Shown: positions 43,735 to 56,373 of the stretch, piece after piece
How positions within the stretch are numbered: position 1 is the stretch's first letter
Layout: the number at the start of each line of letters is the position of its first letter
Origin: Hypomyces perniciosus
Lineage: Eukaryota; Ascomycota; Sordariomycetes; Hypocreales; Hypocreaceae
Assembly: GCA_008477525.1 (NCBI GenBank)
Contig: SPDT01000001.1
Coordinates: 5,297,289-5,361,288, forward strand
Length of the DNA stretch: 64,000 bases
Direction: 5' to 3'
Made by a program: the position numbers and the translations under genes
Notes under the pieces: model-generated
Database searches by the model: none
What the model was told of the DNA's origin: nothing
Seen by the model: only the letters and a program-made list of their open reading frames with translations

Positions 43735-43880
43735 CCGGGATTTGTCTATATGGAAAGTTTCTGGGCACAGGTCATGTATGTACATACATAGCTATGCAAT
43801 ACTTTTATGAACGCAGTCTTAATATTTACCTAACATTACATAATACGGGGTTGACCGAAACAAGCGTCCGTCAGTTTAGG
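43735..43880. mobile_element. Degraded MITE copy (third)
   Basis: The segment matches the left part of the 460-bp MITE: GATTTGTCTATATGGAAAG and TTTCTGGGCACAGG, then TTAATATTTACCTAACATTA. The inverted end is not preserved, and ACCGAAACAAGCGTCCG at 43854-43871 looks like a second end fragment. Confidence 0.65.
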
Positions 43881-46195
43881 TTCGGAAAATTGGTCATAGT
43901 ACAACTGTGGTCCATATGTACTCATTAAGCCAGAAGTAGCTGTTTGGTGGAGCAGGAACAAGGCTTACCCCCAGGTAAGGAACTTATTGACCCTGTTCCT
44001 GCTCTCCCACGAGGCAATTTCTGGATTCTTCACACCACATAGTCAGTACTGGCTATTGTAAATCAATGATAGCACGGTATGTACAGTTAAGTATGTGCAT
44101 AAACCGCTTCCTCTGTTTTTGGAGGTCATGGTGGATATTTTGGGATACAATTACTTACTTAGTTATGGCCAAAAAAGCCAAAAGTGGATGAAATAGCTGG
44201 GCCTAAATGCGTGACTATTTACTCACACGGGCCGGCTGGAGAAGTATTTTTAAGTACCAACAAGTATATAGGACAACGCATGTTAGAATACTCCATACCT
44301 AGCCTCTTTCAACAGTATAACTGAAGAGGAAGCCGTTTAAGCTCGTAATTGTACATAGCCAACCAGTTCCAAACATAAGTAGATTCAGGCTTTACTTCTA
44401 ACCGAAAAATCGACATGCAAGATACATACATAGCAAAGTGAAGAAACATTATGATGTAATTCCTGGCACCCGTTGCCGTCCCTGGTCACGCTTGGTGCAG
44501 TGTGTCCTATCTTGCATATCTCCTCTAAGATAAAAGCAATAGTAATAAAAAAAAATCTACCGACCATGTACATCGCCACTATGCCTGACATCCAAATAGC
44601 CCTTCCACTAACTCTCATGGTGGCTAGAAATAATTTGGTATGTACGATGAGCAATACACCACCGGGACACCAACATTCTAGATGGCCGCCCTGGTTTATT
44701 ATGAAAGTGTTAAAAGGGGATCAAAACGTGGTCACGATTGGCGTACGTACCGTGAATGGCTTCTTTACTAGGTGTTGTGCAGTGTAGAGACAAGATTGTG
44801 CTTCATTAACCCTTTGACATCACAAGATTCACTGGCTTGTCGGGTTTTGGTCCCGCACATCAGTCGGCACTACAAATTGCTCCGTTCCTACAATATCACA
44901 GCGGACGCCCTGACAAACAGCCAACCAGGGTTGCCAAGTGGGGTGCGATTTCTAAGAACCAACGATATCCCCCGTTCCCCTAAAGTTAGAACACGGAAGT
45001 TGTTGGGCAGAGGATGCTGGGAATTGAGCGATTTGTTGGTCCCCTATATTCCTTTGGTACGACCGAGCGCATTTCGTTGCCGTGCTGCCGGAATTCCATG
45101 TCGAAAGAAAAGCGACGGGCATCCGCAGCTGCCTAGCCAAAACACCACGCCGTTAGCTCATGGCCGCTGAGGACAAAAGTAAACGGGATGATGACAGCTT
45201 TTACTTTCACTACTTTGTTGAGGGGAGGCACTGCTTGAAGAAACGACTGGTTGTGAAGCTGTTATATAGTACGCACAACACAACGCACTAGCGTGCATCT
45301 ACTTATAAATGTGACCATGCTCCGTATGGAGTACATACCCAGTAATATCTGTTGGTTGCTTTGTGGCCGTGCGGCCAAGGTTCCGAACAGGTAATATCCC
45401 AACGTACGAGTACGAGTACGGTGTGATGAGGTGAAGGAGCGAGGCTAATTATTCCAGCTGCTGCATTGTCACTTTGCGTGTGCTGTAGGGTCACTTGCAG
45501 GGATAGTGACCAACACAATATAGCAACATGTTGGATAGAGGTTTATGTAACAGGGGCGTATGCCGCGTGCATCCCAAAGTTGGTGTGGAAATAGCAAGAA
45601 GTGACCCACACGAGGAAAAAGGGGTCAGGGAGGAAAAGCCATCGGAAACACACCTCAATCAGCAATTCTTGCTGGTCCCAATAGATTGACCCCATCGTGA
45701 TGCACACGCCTCCTTCGTGCACACTTAGTCTATTTTCCCAGATCAGCTCGAATAGGGATCCAGTCCCGGCCTAACCGGACCGTTTCCTAAACAGTGTTAT
45801 AGTGGCTCAAACTTTTCGTTTCGATCCTGGTGAGGCCAATAATCAGTCGAGTTTCTCATTCTAGACAGGTTGAGCTTCTGTTCAATTCACGCTGCAGTAA
45901 CAGATTATTCAGATATGGCCTTGTGCGTTCGTGCTTGGTATATGAAGATATTTGACTATGTTCCTCTCTGTCTAGAATACGTCAATGTACAATTTGACGA
46001 TTGATCACACATTCTGTGGGCCGTCATATTGCTGTTGGTTGTGCTTGGGAAGAAGGTCTGAGGATTCCCTAGCTCAACCATACTGTCGGGTTTTGGTTCA
46101 AGGTATAAAAGAGAGAAGAAATGTTCTTCAGCATATGCAGCCATCACTTTTCTATTTCATTAATCGAGTCACCGAGACTTTTTGTACAACTGAAA
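43881..46195. other. Gene-poor stretch
   Basis: Weak ORFs (44385-44787, 44772-45170, 45303-45518) overlap on both strands without domain or splice support. The sequence contains several short direct and inverted repeats (GAACAAGGC...CCTGTTCC near 43950-44010, TACGAGTACGAG near 45404). Likely decayed mobile sequence. Confidence 0.45.
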
Positions 46196-46921
46196 TGCTC
46201 CAAGACTCACAAGCGACAAAGCGGTTCGCAGGGCAGCTGCCCCAGATACCATCGCCTCCAGCGATTGTAGGCAGACGCCGGAACGCCGCTCTGGCTCCAC
46301 GCCGGCCAATGTTAAGCGCTGCCTACACTCAAACTGCAGCACGCTTGGCGCCAAGCCAATTTGGACATGTGGAGAATTCGATGTTTGTGCAACCACCCGC
46401 TCCATCTGGTCTTGTTTGACTAATGAAAATTAAAGGCCAATGAACAACAGTCGTGTGAACAATGGCCAAGACGACGCGTCAGTCATCACTGAGGAGACAA
46501 GCATTCATCGTTGACTAATCGATTACCATATATATAGCGTTTTGGAACCAAATGAAGCTGTACTTGAGATGTGAGTGTATAATCCAGTGATATGCACTAT
46601 GAACTAACGTATTGGCGTCGAAGGCTTAGTTATATTCAGCATATGTATGTGTCTAAGACCTATCTACATAGATCTATAGAGCTAACAAAATTGGGGTGGA
46701 GGGCCGGTCAGACTCAAGAGATGTATGTGTTCACCCTGGCATTATGAATTTTGCTGACTTGGAGAGACAGCATGACTAATCTCACGCGCGAGGTTAATGG
46801 ACTCAGGCTTGCCGTTAATGATGTCAAGTGTGAGCTTTTAGAGGTACAAATGGCATTATTTACCGGTGTGGCAGATCCTGCTGTCGTCAATCCTACAGCT
46901 GCCTATCATCAATCTATATAG
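46196..46921 (+). CDS. Possible multi-exon small gene (uncertain)
   Basis: An ORF from ATG 46196 to 46419 (MLQDSQ..., rich in P, R, A, Q) and a later ORF at 46772-46921 (MTNLTREVNGLRLAVNDVKCELLEVQ..., a short coiled coil) resemble the two halves of the gene at 39985-40664: disordered N-terminus, mini-exons, C-terminal coiled coil. I could not phase the junctions between them, so this is a suggestion of a paralogue, perhaps decayed. Confidence 0.25.
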
Positions 46922-47503
46922 AGGCATATACTGTATGTATTTCTAGAGAAGGGAAGATGATCCGAGAATATTTTTACGGTGTCTAGTTCCAGTCCGACAT
47001 CATTGACGCATCGCATCTCCGTATTCCTTTCTGGATATCGGCCCAGTCACTCTGCATACGTGAAGTAGAACTCATTCTCCGACAAACCAAGGTTATACTA
47101 CTCCGTTCTCGTCGTGCCTCCTGACGAGCAAGTGCGCCAGGTGGACCGATTTGGGGATATCCCCAACTTCTTGATGTATCTCTGTCGCCTTGTACGGAGT
47201 ACTGGCAAATCTGCATCACCTCATCCACCAATCAGTCGAAAGAGCGATACATCGAGTGAAGTAGGAGATGAGGAAGGACCCGACACCTCACTTAGTTCCA
47301 CGTACTCCGTACTGCAGCAGCATCGATTTATCAAACAAGCCGTCATCGCAGTGGTGCGTCGCTAAGCTGGCGCCGACAGGGTGCAGGCTGGCGAGCTGTA
47401 GGACACGGGAGAGCCCAAAGCCCGAGGATACCAAAGCGCCGAGGCAGTCATCGCCCGATTGCCATGCCATTACATTATCAGATGACGATGACCATGGAGC
47501 TAC
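46922..47503. other. Intergenic
   Basis: Two TACGGAGTAC decamers (47193, 47302) lie here. Overlapping ORFs have no recognised domain. Confidence 0.4.
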
Positions 47504-48236
47504 TTGAAATATCGCTATTCGGTCAGCGATGAAAATTTAAGCTGTCTCAGGGATCTCCAGGGTCTCCTAAACGACGCCGTTGTGAACAATGCATTAAGGA
47601 TTCTCGAAAATGTTGCGGGGGAGGAAATTGATGTCATTGATTCCCAGAGCTCAGGCTCTCTCTCTCTCTGTCACCTTAAAACTTTGGCTCCTCGGTCGAA
47701 GATAATACAGCACAACCGATATTCATTGAGGGAACATTTCACTGGATTCTGGGAGTCTTGGATGGGCACCGCGACTTTCATCAGATTCACGATTCACTAC
47801 TCAGATGGTCACCACCGAAAAAAAAAAGCCCAAAGAATAGTCTTGGGGCTTTTTTGGTCCTAATTTTCCACATGTGGACAAGCCAGAAGTTGTCTACAAC
47901 TCGCCCATAAGGCAGACGGACAAATCCGCCTGTGGTGCTATCTCTATAGCCCTTGGCAATCATCAAGCAGCAGGAATTCCCATTCTAGCGAAGAGGGAGG
48001 TTCCTTTGTGGCGTTACGTGTTCTTAAGGCTCCGAAGGCTCCTTGCACTAAGGCTGAAAACGGACACTCTGTTGGATCTCTGTGGATCCCACTTTTTTCT
48101 TCAGACTGACTATGCGAACGCGTTGCGCGACACCACCATACACACTGAGATTTCTGAGCACGGACTACCAGTACCAGTACACACGCACACACACAAGTCT
48201 ATTACGCCCCATAATAAGCTGAAAGGGCACTATTAA
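47504..48236 (+). pseudogene. Ulp1-like cysteine protease relic
   Basis: The first frame (47504-47863) reads LLNDAVVNNALRIL and GEEIDVIDS, like the substrate-binding start of Ulp1/SENP-type C48 peptidases that cleave SUMO. A second frame from about 47845 carries PHVDKPEVVYNS and TDKSACGAISIAL, where the Cys would be the nucleophile. The two frames differ, and a run of ten A at 47818-47827 lies at the switch, so an indel there is likely. The canonical HW catalytic histidine is not obvious. The region is too short for a full protease. Family assignment is tentative. Confidence 0.35.
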
Positions 48237-49044
48237 TATATTACATACACATTTCTCAAGCTTTGTCATAGTCTCCGCCAAGCCCTTCCGATGTCCACTA
48301 TCTGCTCTTTCCTGCTCATGTGTCGCTTCTCTGCGGGGTCTCGTGGGGTTAGTACATACGTAGCAAGCTAACTTGAAGACTGTTTCTCTAAGTGTTCAGT
48401 GTCCTATCTTTAGCTACTGAAGCAGCACCTGCTATCTATGGCACGAGGTGTTTTGTGTAGTTGGTTAAAGCTAATAAATTTTAGTAAAGGTGAAGGGGCG
48501 GGCTTATCCCCTGCGGTTTATCTCTGTTCATCAAGTCGGCCTGTGGCCATCGCGTATCGTATTGTCGCTCGGACGGCCTATCGCCACTTCGAGACCTTTA
48601 GTTGCTGCTCTTGCTATGTGTTGTTTGTAGTGGACTAAACTAACATATGTGATCCTTGCGGCATGTAGATACTCCGTACTACCGTCGGAATTGGCCATTA
48701 CAATAGCCCCATAAATAAATCCGGCCAATTATGGTATGTGTGCACAAACAGTAATAAGCACTGCAAGAGACACGTCCATGCACTTCAACTGCAAGAGTTT
48801 ATTTGAAAGGAAACAGATTTCGCTCCAAATGGATCACGATTGAGACCCCAGAATCAACTAAGTATAAAACCAACACTATGATACTCATTTAGGTATGTAA
48901 TACTAGCCAGTAGTTCACAGAGCCTGCTCAAATCAATGATGTACCCGTCAGTGTTCCACCCCAATCCATCTGTGGCGTTCTGGGGTGTATCCCAAAGGGC
49001 GAGGTTTTCTCAAAATCCCCTTGGCTTAAAGCAAAGAAATCATC
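48237..49044. other. Intergenic
   Basis: No supported gene; the ORF at 48438-48638 has no features. Confidence 0.4.
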
Positions 49045-49525
49045 ATGGCCTATACCCGACGCATCAACGTAGTGCATATTCTTTTCTCTTTTAAGGACCA
49101 CATCACAAAAGCAATCAGGGCAGGTGGTAAATGGTGGCGATGGGCAGTTTTATGCTACTTGTTGATTATCTTGTTGAGTACAGCAATCATTTACTTCCAT
49201 TACGGCAAGTCATCCCGGGCATTACGGATTGTTTTTCACCTGTTAACGGATATTAGAGACGAATATAATTGAAGGCTTGGGAGATGCGCCTATCGTCATT
49301 GAAGATGAAAATTTATGGCATAAGTGCTATAGTCAAGAACGAGTAGCACTACGTCTTGCAGTCTTTTTTGGCCCCATCGGATTAGATCAATTTTATGCTC
49401 ATCATTTTTATTTGGCCTTCTCCAAGCTATTTTCTTTGGGGGGCTTGGGTCTTTGGTGGTTGGTTGATGTCTTGCTTTGGACTAGAGGTGGTGTTTATGG
49501 AACTCCTGGATGTCCCTATAGCTAA
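49045..49525 (+). CDS. TM2-domain membrane protein, split over two frames
   Basis: Frame 1 starts with ATG 49045 and encodes a short protein with one hydrophobic helix (AVLCYLLIILLSTAIIYF). It stops at 49270-49272. From 49277 another frame encodes RLAVFFGPIGLDQFYAHHFYLAFSKLFSLGGLGLWWLVDVLLW, a clear TM2 domain: two helices joined by a short polar turn with G-x-D-x-F-Y. The second frame has no ATG of its own, so it must be joined to the first by an intron I could not place or by an indel near 49265-49276. TM2 proteins are small membrane proteins of unknown role. Confidence 0.5.
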
Positions 49526-51495
49526 AGAGCTTTGGTAGCAATGGAATTGACAGGGTCAGGGGGATAACTTTGAGGCCTCCTTGTCGTCATCTTGCACCGC
49601 AGCGGGAGGGAAAAGAAGATCTATGTATCGCATTATCTAAAGCCATCACTTTGCTTTTATGTTCCGACTAGGGTCTCACCTAATCATGGTGATCCTCGAC
49701 GAGATCGTCACCCAAAATGCGGATGCTGTGCCTTGCTACCGTTTTCATTATGCGGAGATCTAGAAGAATATTCTAGCGCCTAACATACATAATACCAACT
49801 TTTATGCCACATTTACAAGATCTTACATGCCCAGAGGAGGCCATGCATGAGGTAGTAATTAACAGAAGGCCATTGTCGTTATTATGGTGTAGTGAGTACA
49901 AGAATCAATTGATACAGTCACATCACGCTTCCGCCTTTCTGAAGGAGAGAAACAATGATCCTCATGACATGTGAGTCTTCAAAAACACAATTTAATTTAT
50001 AAGTTTTACCCAACTTTCCCACTCTCCTAACCATTAAGACACATTTTAATGTCACTATCTATAATAATGATTCATCCTCCGATATTTAGCTTAGTATTTC
50101 CTTAACGAGAAAAATCTCTGCTTGATGAAGTCTTTCTACTGCTTCAGCTATCTGTTCGGTAGTGGTTATATTAGTGTTAATTGTTTGAGTCACGCGAAGA
50201 ATACGGTTCGCTGTCACGAATCATCTCCGCTGCCAGAGCTTGGACCCTGTGCTTTCAGCGTCGCTTTCTGCGGCAAATTTGTTGTTGTGCGGAGTACTCC
50301 GTACATGCTGGCGCGCTTTGAGCTGATTGCTCGACGGGGGCATCAGCAGAGTCGCCTCGCGTACGGCCTCAACTGATTGCTGGATCCAAAGACTGATAGC
50401 CCTTTAGCTGCTACTGTGCCGCTTTGGATGCCTTACCTTATCTGGTTTTGCCCTGACGGGATTGGCAGCCTTTGCGCTGTACCACGTTAATTGCAAATAA
50501 CAACAACATTATGATGAATGTGGGTATGGCATTTCGCTCCAAGGCGTCTTGGCAAACTTGCTACTAGGGGGGCCTCAAATTTGACCATCCCCGTGCTCAC
50601 TTCATTCTATTGAGGCCAAGCAGAAGATACTTGCTGTTGTTGTTGTTGTTGTTGACATGCGTAAAATTCTCCTGTGCAGTATCCTTCTGTCGGATAACGT
50701 GGATTGGTGGGAAAAGTCGGTTGAAGATAACACGAAGGAGACACAAGGAGGAACTATGAGAGTGGAGAAGAAGAACGCGTCGCGTTCTTCTAGCACTATA
50801 AATCGGCTGGCCGGGAAACTATCAGCGATCGGCCAGATAGTTCGACAAACATCAGCAAGAGAGCATAACAGAGAGGGAATTGAGGTGCTATTTGACCCCT
50901 ATCCGCAAGTGATGACGGGACTACACGACCCGCTTTTCGCGACAGTTAGTAATGAGCCCGGGAGGTTGACGCTAAGACTTCCCGGGTCTCCGGGGTTTAG
51001 CCGATGCCTGAAACTCACGCTGCTAAGAGATTGGGTTCGATTCCGGTGTTTGCGGGTTCTTACGGAACTAAAATATTAAGAGAAAGGGCCCCAGTATGTT
51101 CAAAGAGGCGGTTGGAGAGAAAGCTCCCGCCTGGAATAGGCTGCCGGGTTATATTATCGCTGGCTGTTCCAGGGAGTTAAGAGAAGCTTGGTTCCCTGAG
51201 GGGGTGTGTCGAGTAAGGTATATAATCCCATTTAAACTACTACTGTGTAGTACAGTAGGCCTACACTTTTGCCGTAGCGGTTAACTTGACACTATCAGTA
51301 ATGGGGACGATGGTCCCAAGACATCATCAAAAACAGATATGGAATTCAGGTGCCATTTGATCCCTATCGAGTGAGATGGCTGCCGACTACGAAGTACACG
51401 AGCTTTCACTTATAGAAGTACTCGTATGTCACGCATCCAACCGTTTTACTGCCTCCGTCGGGACCTATCGTTTTAATTAGTAAGAGATGCAGAGG
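49526..51495. other. Gene-poor stretch
   Basis: About 2 kb without a convincing gene. The ORF at 50657-51079 lacks features. It contains a TTG microsatellite near 50637-50655, a GTACTCCGTA decamer at 50294 and copy 2 of the dispersed 60-bp repeat. Confidence 0.45.
51229..51285 (+). repeat. Dispersed 60-bp repeat, copy 2
   Basis: TTTAAACTACTACTGTG, then ACAGTAGGCCTACACTTTTG and CCGTAG. It matches the block near 8574 (inverted) and 56249. Confidence 0.65.
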
Positions 51496-52137
51496 TCATG
51501 GCAACGGATGCACGGCCTTACATTCTCTAAAAAGCTCTTTCATTGTATTATAGCATATCCGTTCACTGCTCTGCTCCGAACATCCGTCAATATGCCAGAT
51601 ACTATACGAATAGTAGGCGTATGAATGGCCATAACCACTGACGACATTTTTCATGAAGATTTCTTTGCAGAACAGACCTGCGTATTGATTTTGAATACTT
51701 TCCTCGGCTCCAGATACCGACGTTGTATTTCGACACTTGGTATTGTTCTTGGTGTCTGGTGTATTATAGATTATTCCTGTGACCATTGCAGATGTGGTGG
51801 TGATAGCAGAATTCACGATTTTATCATTTGTAGTGGTTGTAGACGGTATTTCTGTGGCTGGTATAACAAGAAATGTATCGCTCGCCGTAACTAGCCATGA
51901 AGCAGGGGCCGGGACAGACGTTATATATCGCACATTGTACGTATTTCCAGCCCAAATGCTATTCATATCATTTACCTCGGGGTTTTCATCCTTGAAACTT
52001 GTCAGAATTGAGTTGCTAAGAAATGGAACCAGTCCAGAGACTGTCTCGTTAAGACGCGGAACCCAGTAGGCTGCATTGGAAGTAGGAAATAAATTGAATA
52101 GAAGAATGAGCGATATTCCGAGCTCATAAAACCACAT
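51496..52137 (-). CDS. Secreted cysteine-containing protein
   Basis: The ATG at 52137 gives a 213-residue protein with a classical signal peptide (MWFYELGISLILLFNLFPTSNA, cut near residue 22). The middle is Thr/Ser/Asn-rich with several N-glycosylation sequons (NET, NTT). The C-terminal 60 residues hold most cysteines (DGCSEQ...RICYNTMKELFRECK), a spacing reminiscent of small fungal extracellular proteins, though I do not recognise the family. The frame is open upstream to 52257, but only the 52137 start gives a signal peptide at the N-terminus. It is divergent from the chitinase at 53237, with a MITE between, so the two may once have shared control. Confidence 0.6.
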   Translation of the reverse strand: MWFYELGISLILLFNLFPTSNAAYWVPRLNETVSGLVPFLSNSILTSFKDENPEVNDMNSIWAGNTYNVRYITSVPAPASWLVTASDTFLVIPATEIPSTTTTNDKIVNSAITTTSAMVTGIIYNTPDTKNNTKCRNTTSVSGAEESIQNQYAGLFCKEIFMKNVVSGYGHSYAYYSYSIWHIDGCSEQSSERICYNTMKELFRECKAVHPLP

Positions 52138-52350
52138 TTTGAATGTAATGCATCTGAACGGGGTGTTTTGTCGTTTATATAATTCGAAGGAGGCCGTGTG
52201 TTCGTCACACACCACACCTGTAATCACACTCAGATTTATTTCATAATCCCACGTCAAACAATTGGCTTAGCTAAGCTAACCTTTATTCACTTTTTGCTAA
52301 AGGTTGTGTGTACACATACTAGGCAACTGGGCAGAACACGCTAGACGATA

Positions 52351-52810
52351 CAGTAGCGGCCGAAACCAGTGTCCGCCATTTACGTATTTAGAAACTCTCT
52401 GGGCACGGACCAGACTGCTGCCTGCTGTAGCCACTATTATACAACAAAGCCTGGCAGGTTGTTCTCTAATATTAGCCTAACAAAAGCCATTTGTGGCCTT
52501 TTAATATTGTAAATTGGGATTTTAATCCTTCTTATTCTTAAAAGTCAGGAACAGCAACTTTAAAACACAAAAATTCTGGATCTAAAGGTTTTTCTATTAA
52601 TAAAGAGTTCACAGCGGCTTTCGGCTGTTTCTTGCCATTCCCTATTATATGATAATGACGAAATTGGTTTAAGGTAATATTAGGTAAACAGTAAGAAGGC
52701 ACGGTTGGGCTGTGTTCATAGAAGTATCGGCTACGGAAATCAGAGGCATAGTCTGTGCCCAGAAACTTTCTACATTGATAAATCGCGGACACTCGTTTCG
52801 GCCTCTACTG
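52351..52810. mobile_element. MITE, 460 bp (copy 2, inverted relative to copy 1)
   Basis: It begins CAGTAGCGGCCGAAAC and ends GTTTCGGCCTCTACTG, flanked by TA. Its length is exactly that of the copy at 4249-4708 and its ends are exchanged, so it is in the opposite orientation. It is non-coding and lies between the divergent secreted-protein and chitinase genes. Confidence 0.85.
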
Positions 52811-53236
52811 TATATTGAACGATTAATTACGCACTGCCAAGTGTGAACGCCAATAAAGTAGCTATTTTGCAAACTCTTGGTATCTTTTGTACCTACCAGT
52901 ATAGGGCGGCACTGTCCAATTTACTATTTACTTACTGATCTAGTACTTTAAGGCGACAAAGAATGTTGCCAGTTTGTTCCTAAAATATACATACTCCAGC
53001 GCAATTTTACTAGGGTTAAATTCGGCCACTTCTGGATCTTCCATTTAATCAGGTACATGTAGGTATCTTTATGTATGTGCCTGCTGGTCCTCGCATTTAG
53101 TCTAAAAAAACAGAGTCTACAAAAGAGGAATCCGAATATGAGCAATACTGTACCTCAAGAAAGTTAGAAACAATTTATTATGTTCAGCTAGTTTTTCAGG
53201 AAGTTGTGGGCACTCTCTTCCATTACTCTTGAAACA

Positions 53237-54641
<1,405 letters not shown>

Positions 54642-54880
54642 GTGCTTTGGGGGTTGCAGTACTCTTCACTTCCGATTTAGCTGAGTATTTCAAAGTAGAA
54701 ATCTAGTAATATTTCAAATTAAGCGATTTATTAGAGAGAAGCATCCAACAATGTAGGTGCTTGTGGCTATGTGGCTCTATCATTTACATCACCGTCAACA
54801 AGTTGAAACCCGTCACCGTCACCGTAAGACGCGTCTGACGTGCCCCAGCCATACCGTTCTATTGCATCAATCACGATGTC

Positions 54881-55665
54881 TTGCCCCATGCCTACAGGTA
54901 CCAAGATGGTCGGTCGCCGCCGGAGCTCAAGAATAAGGATGATATTCTTCCAGCATTGACACAGCCCAGAGCATCCCTGTCTCCATCCAAGTTCTCGAAC
55001 TGCGACTTCCTCAAGTTCGAACGGGCAGATACGCAGGCGTCAAAGGAGAGAGAAGTCGTAACCACTGTCATACCAATAATTGAAGGAGACGTTGGGGATA
55101 AAAAAATGTGCTGCCGGGGAAATTCCGTTCACGAATCTCGATCATCTAACCGACGGTACACTTGTTCCAGGTAGTCCGGATCTATATTACGGTGCGCGTC
55201 CTGAAGACCTAGATCGACGGATATGTGATGAGTTGGGTGGCCATATTGTTCCCTTAACTCAGAAAGACCTTCCCATCGCACCTAATTTCTTTCTTGAACT
55301 GAAGGGAAAGGATCGGTCTGCAGCTGTGGCTCAACGGCAGCTATCCTATAATATGGCACTTGGCGAAAGAGATCAACAGACTCTTCGGTCACACAATTCA
55401 TATCATGTTATTTACGACAACAAGGCTCATACTCTTGGTTGTACATACCTAGATGGACAACTAAGATTTTTGCCATCCATCTAATGCAACCACCCACACC
55501 CGGAGGTCAACCGGGGTTTGTTATCACACAACTTAAGGCATTTGTCTTGACTAACGATGTCGAAATCTTCTGGCAAGGAGTTGCTGCATACCGTAATAGC
55601 AAGGACTAGGCAAAGGAGCAAAGAGACGACGCGGTCAGGCAAGCGAACAAGAGAGGAGCTAGGAA
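54881..55665 (+). pseudogene. Decayed member of a fungal repetitive gene family
   Basis: The conserved series SLSPSKFSNCDFLKFERAD, VIPIIEG, KCAAGEIPFTNLDHLTDGTLVPG, YYGARPEDLDRR, PNFFLE and later FWQGVAAYRN and AKEQRDDAVRQAN is clear, but it runs through three frames. One shift is at the A7 run near 55100, another near 55485, and a TAG replaces the expected Trp codon before AKEQRD near 55605. I recognise the family from many fungal genomes as a hypothetical protein of no known function. This copy cannot make a full-length product. Confidence 0.75.
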
Positions 55666-56373
55666 TAAAACCATTTCTTTCTTCAAGTGCATTTTAAGAT
55701 TGCTAGCGTATAGTCGAAACAGCGTCTAAAAGAATAAATGAAATTACGCGTAACGAACCAAAGAATTACTTTCATGGTCTCGTCTTAAGATTGATATACC
55801 ACGATCAGTGCAGGATTGAAGCGGAATGGCGGGTCTGCCTTGTACTATGCCCAAGGAGGCCCTGACGTTATTCGAGTCACCAGATGAATTAGTTCACATC
55901 CAGTAGGCTATAGATTGATGGAAGAGAGGAAGGATAAGAAGAGACTTAAGAGAGAATGGCAAACGAACGTAGTTGTGGGGGGTAAACAAAAGCAGAATTT
56001 GACGTCTAATAGCGCTGGTGATTGATTCGGTCAAAAATATAGAATAAGGAGAAGCTGGACTATTCTGAACAGTTACTAGAAAGCGGACCTTTGCTTAATA
56101 TGAGATGTCATGTTCTTCAGAGATGATATCTATTTGTAGAGGTATCTAAAAACAGGAGAATAGCAATACCCCATATTACCACCTATCTTCCTTTTCAATA
56201 CCTCCCTGCTATGTACCCTTAATACAATTGTCGGATAAGGCATATAACATCATTTAAGCTACTACTGTATTAACAGAGTAGGCCTATGTTTTTGCCGTAG
56301 TGATGAAATCTGACAACAATGCTCAGTTATGATGTATGAAGGCAGGGGCAAGTAAGGATACTATACAAACATC
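55666..56373. other. Intergenic with repeat
   Basis: No gene. It holds the left repeat flank of the BCS1-like gene (56065-56305). Confidence 0.5.
56065..56305 (+). repeat. Degenerate repeat, left of the BCS1-like gene
   Basis: The block with TTGCTTAATATGAG, TAGAGGTATCTAAAAAC, CACCTATCTTC and AATACCTCCCTGCTATG is matched in the same orientation at about 58730-58880. Its last 55 bp (56249-56305) are copy 3 of the dispersed 60-bp repeat. Confidence 0.55.

Noticed and set aside
44772..45170. 132-codon ORF as a gene
   Set aside because: Composition is mixed, there is no recognisable motif, and it lies in a stretch of short repeats and decayed mobile DNA.
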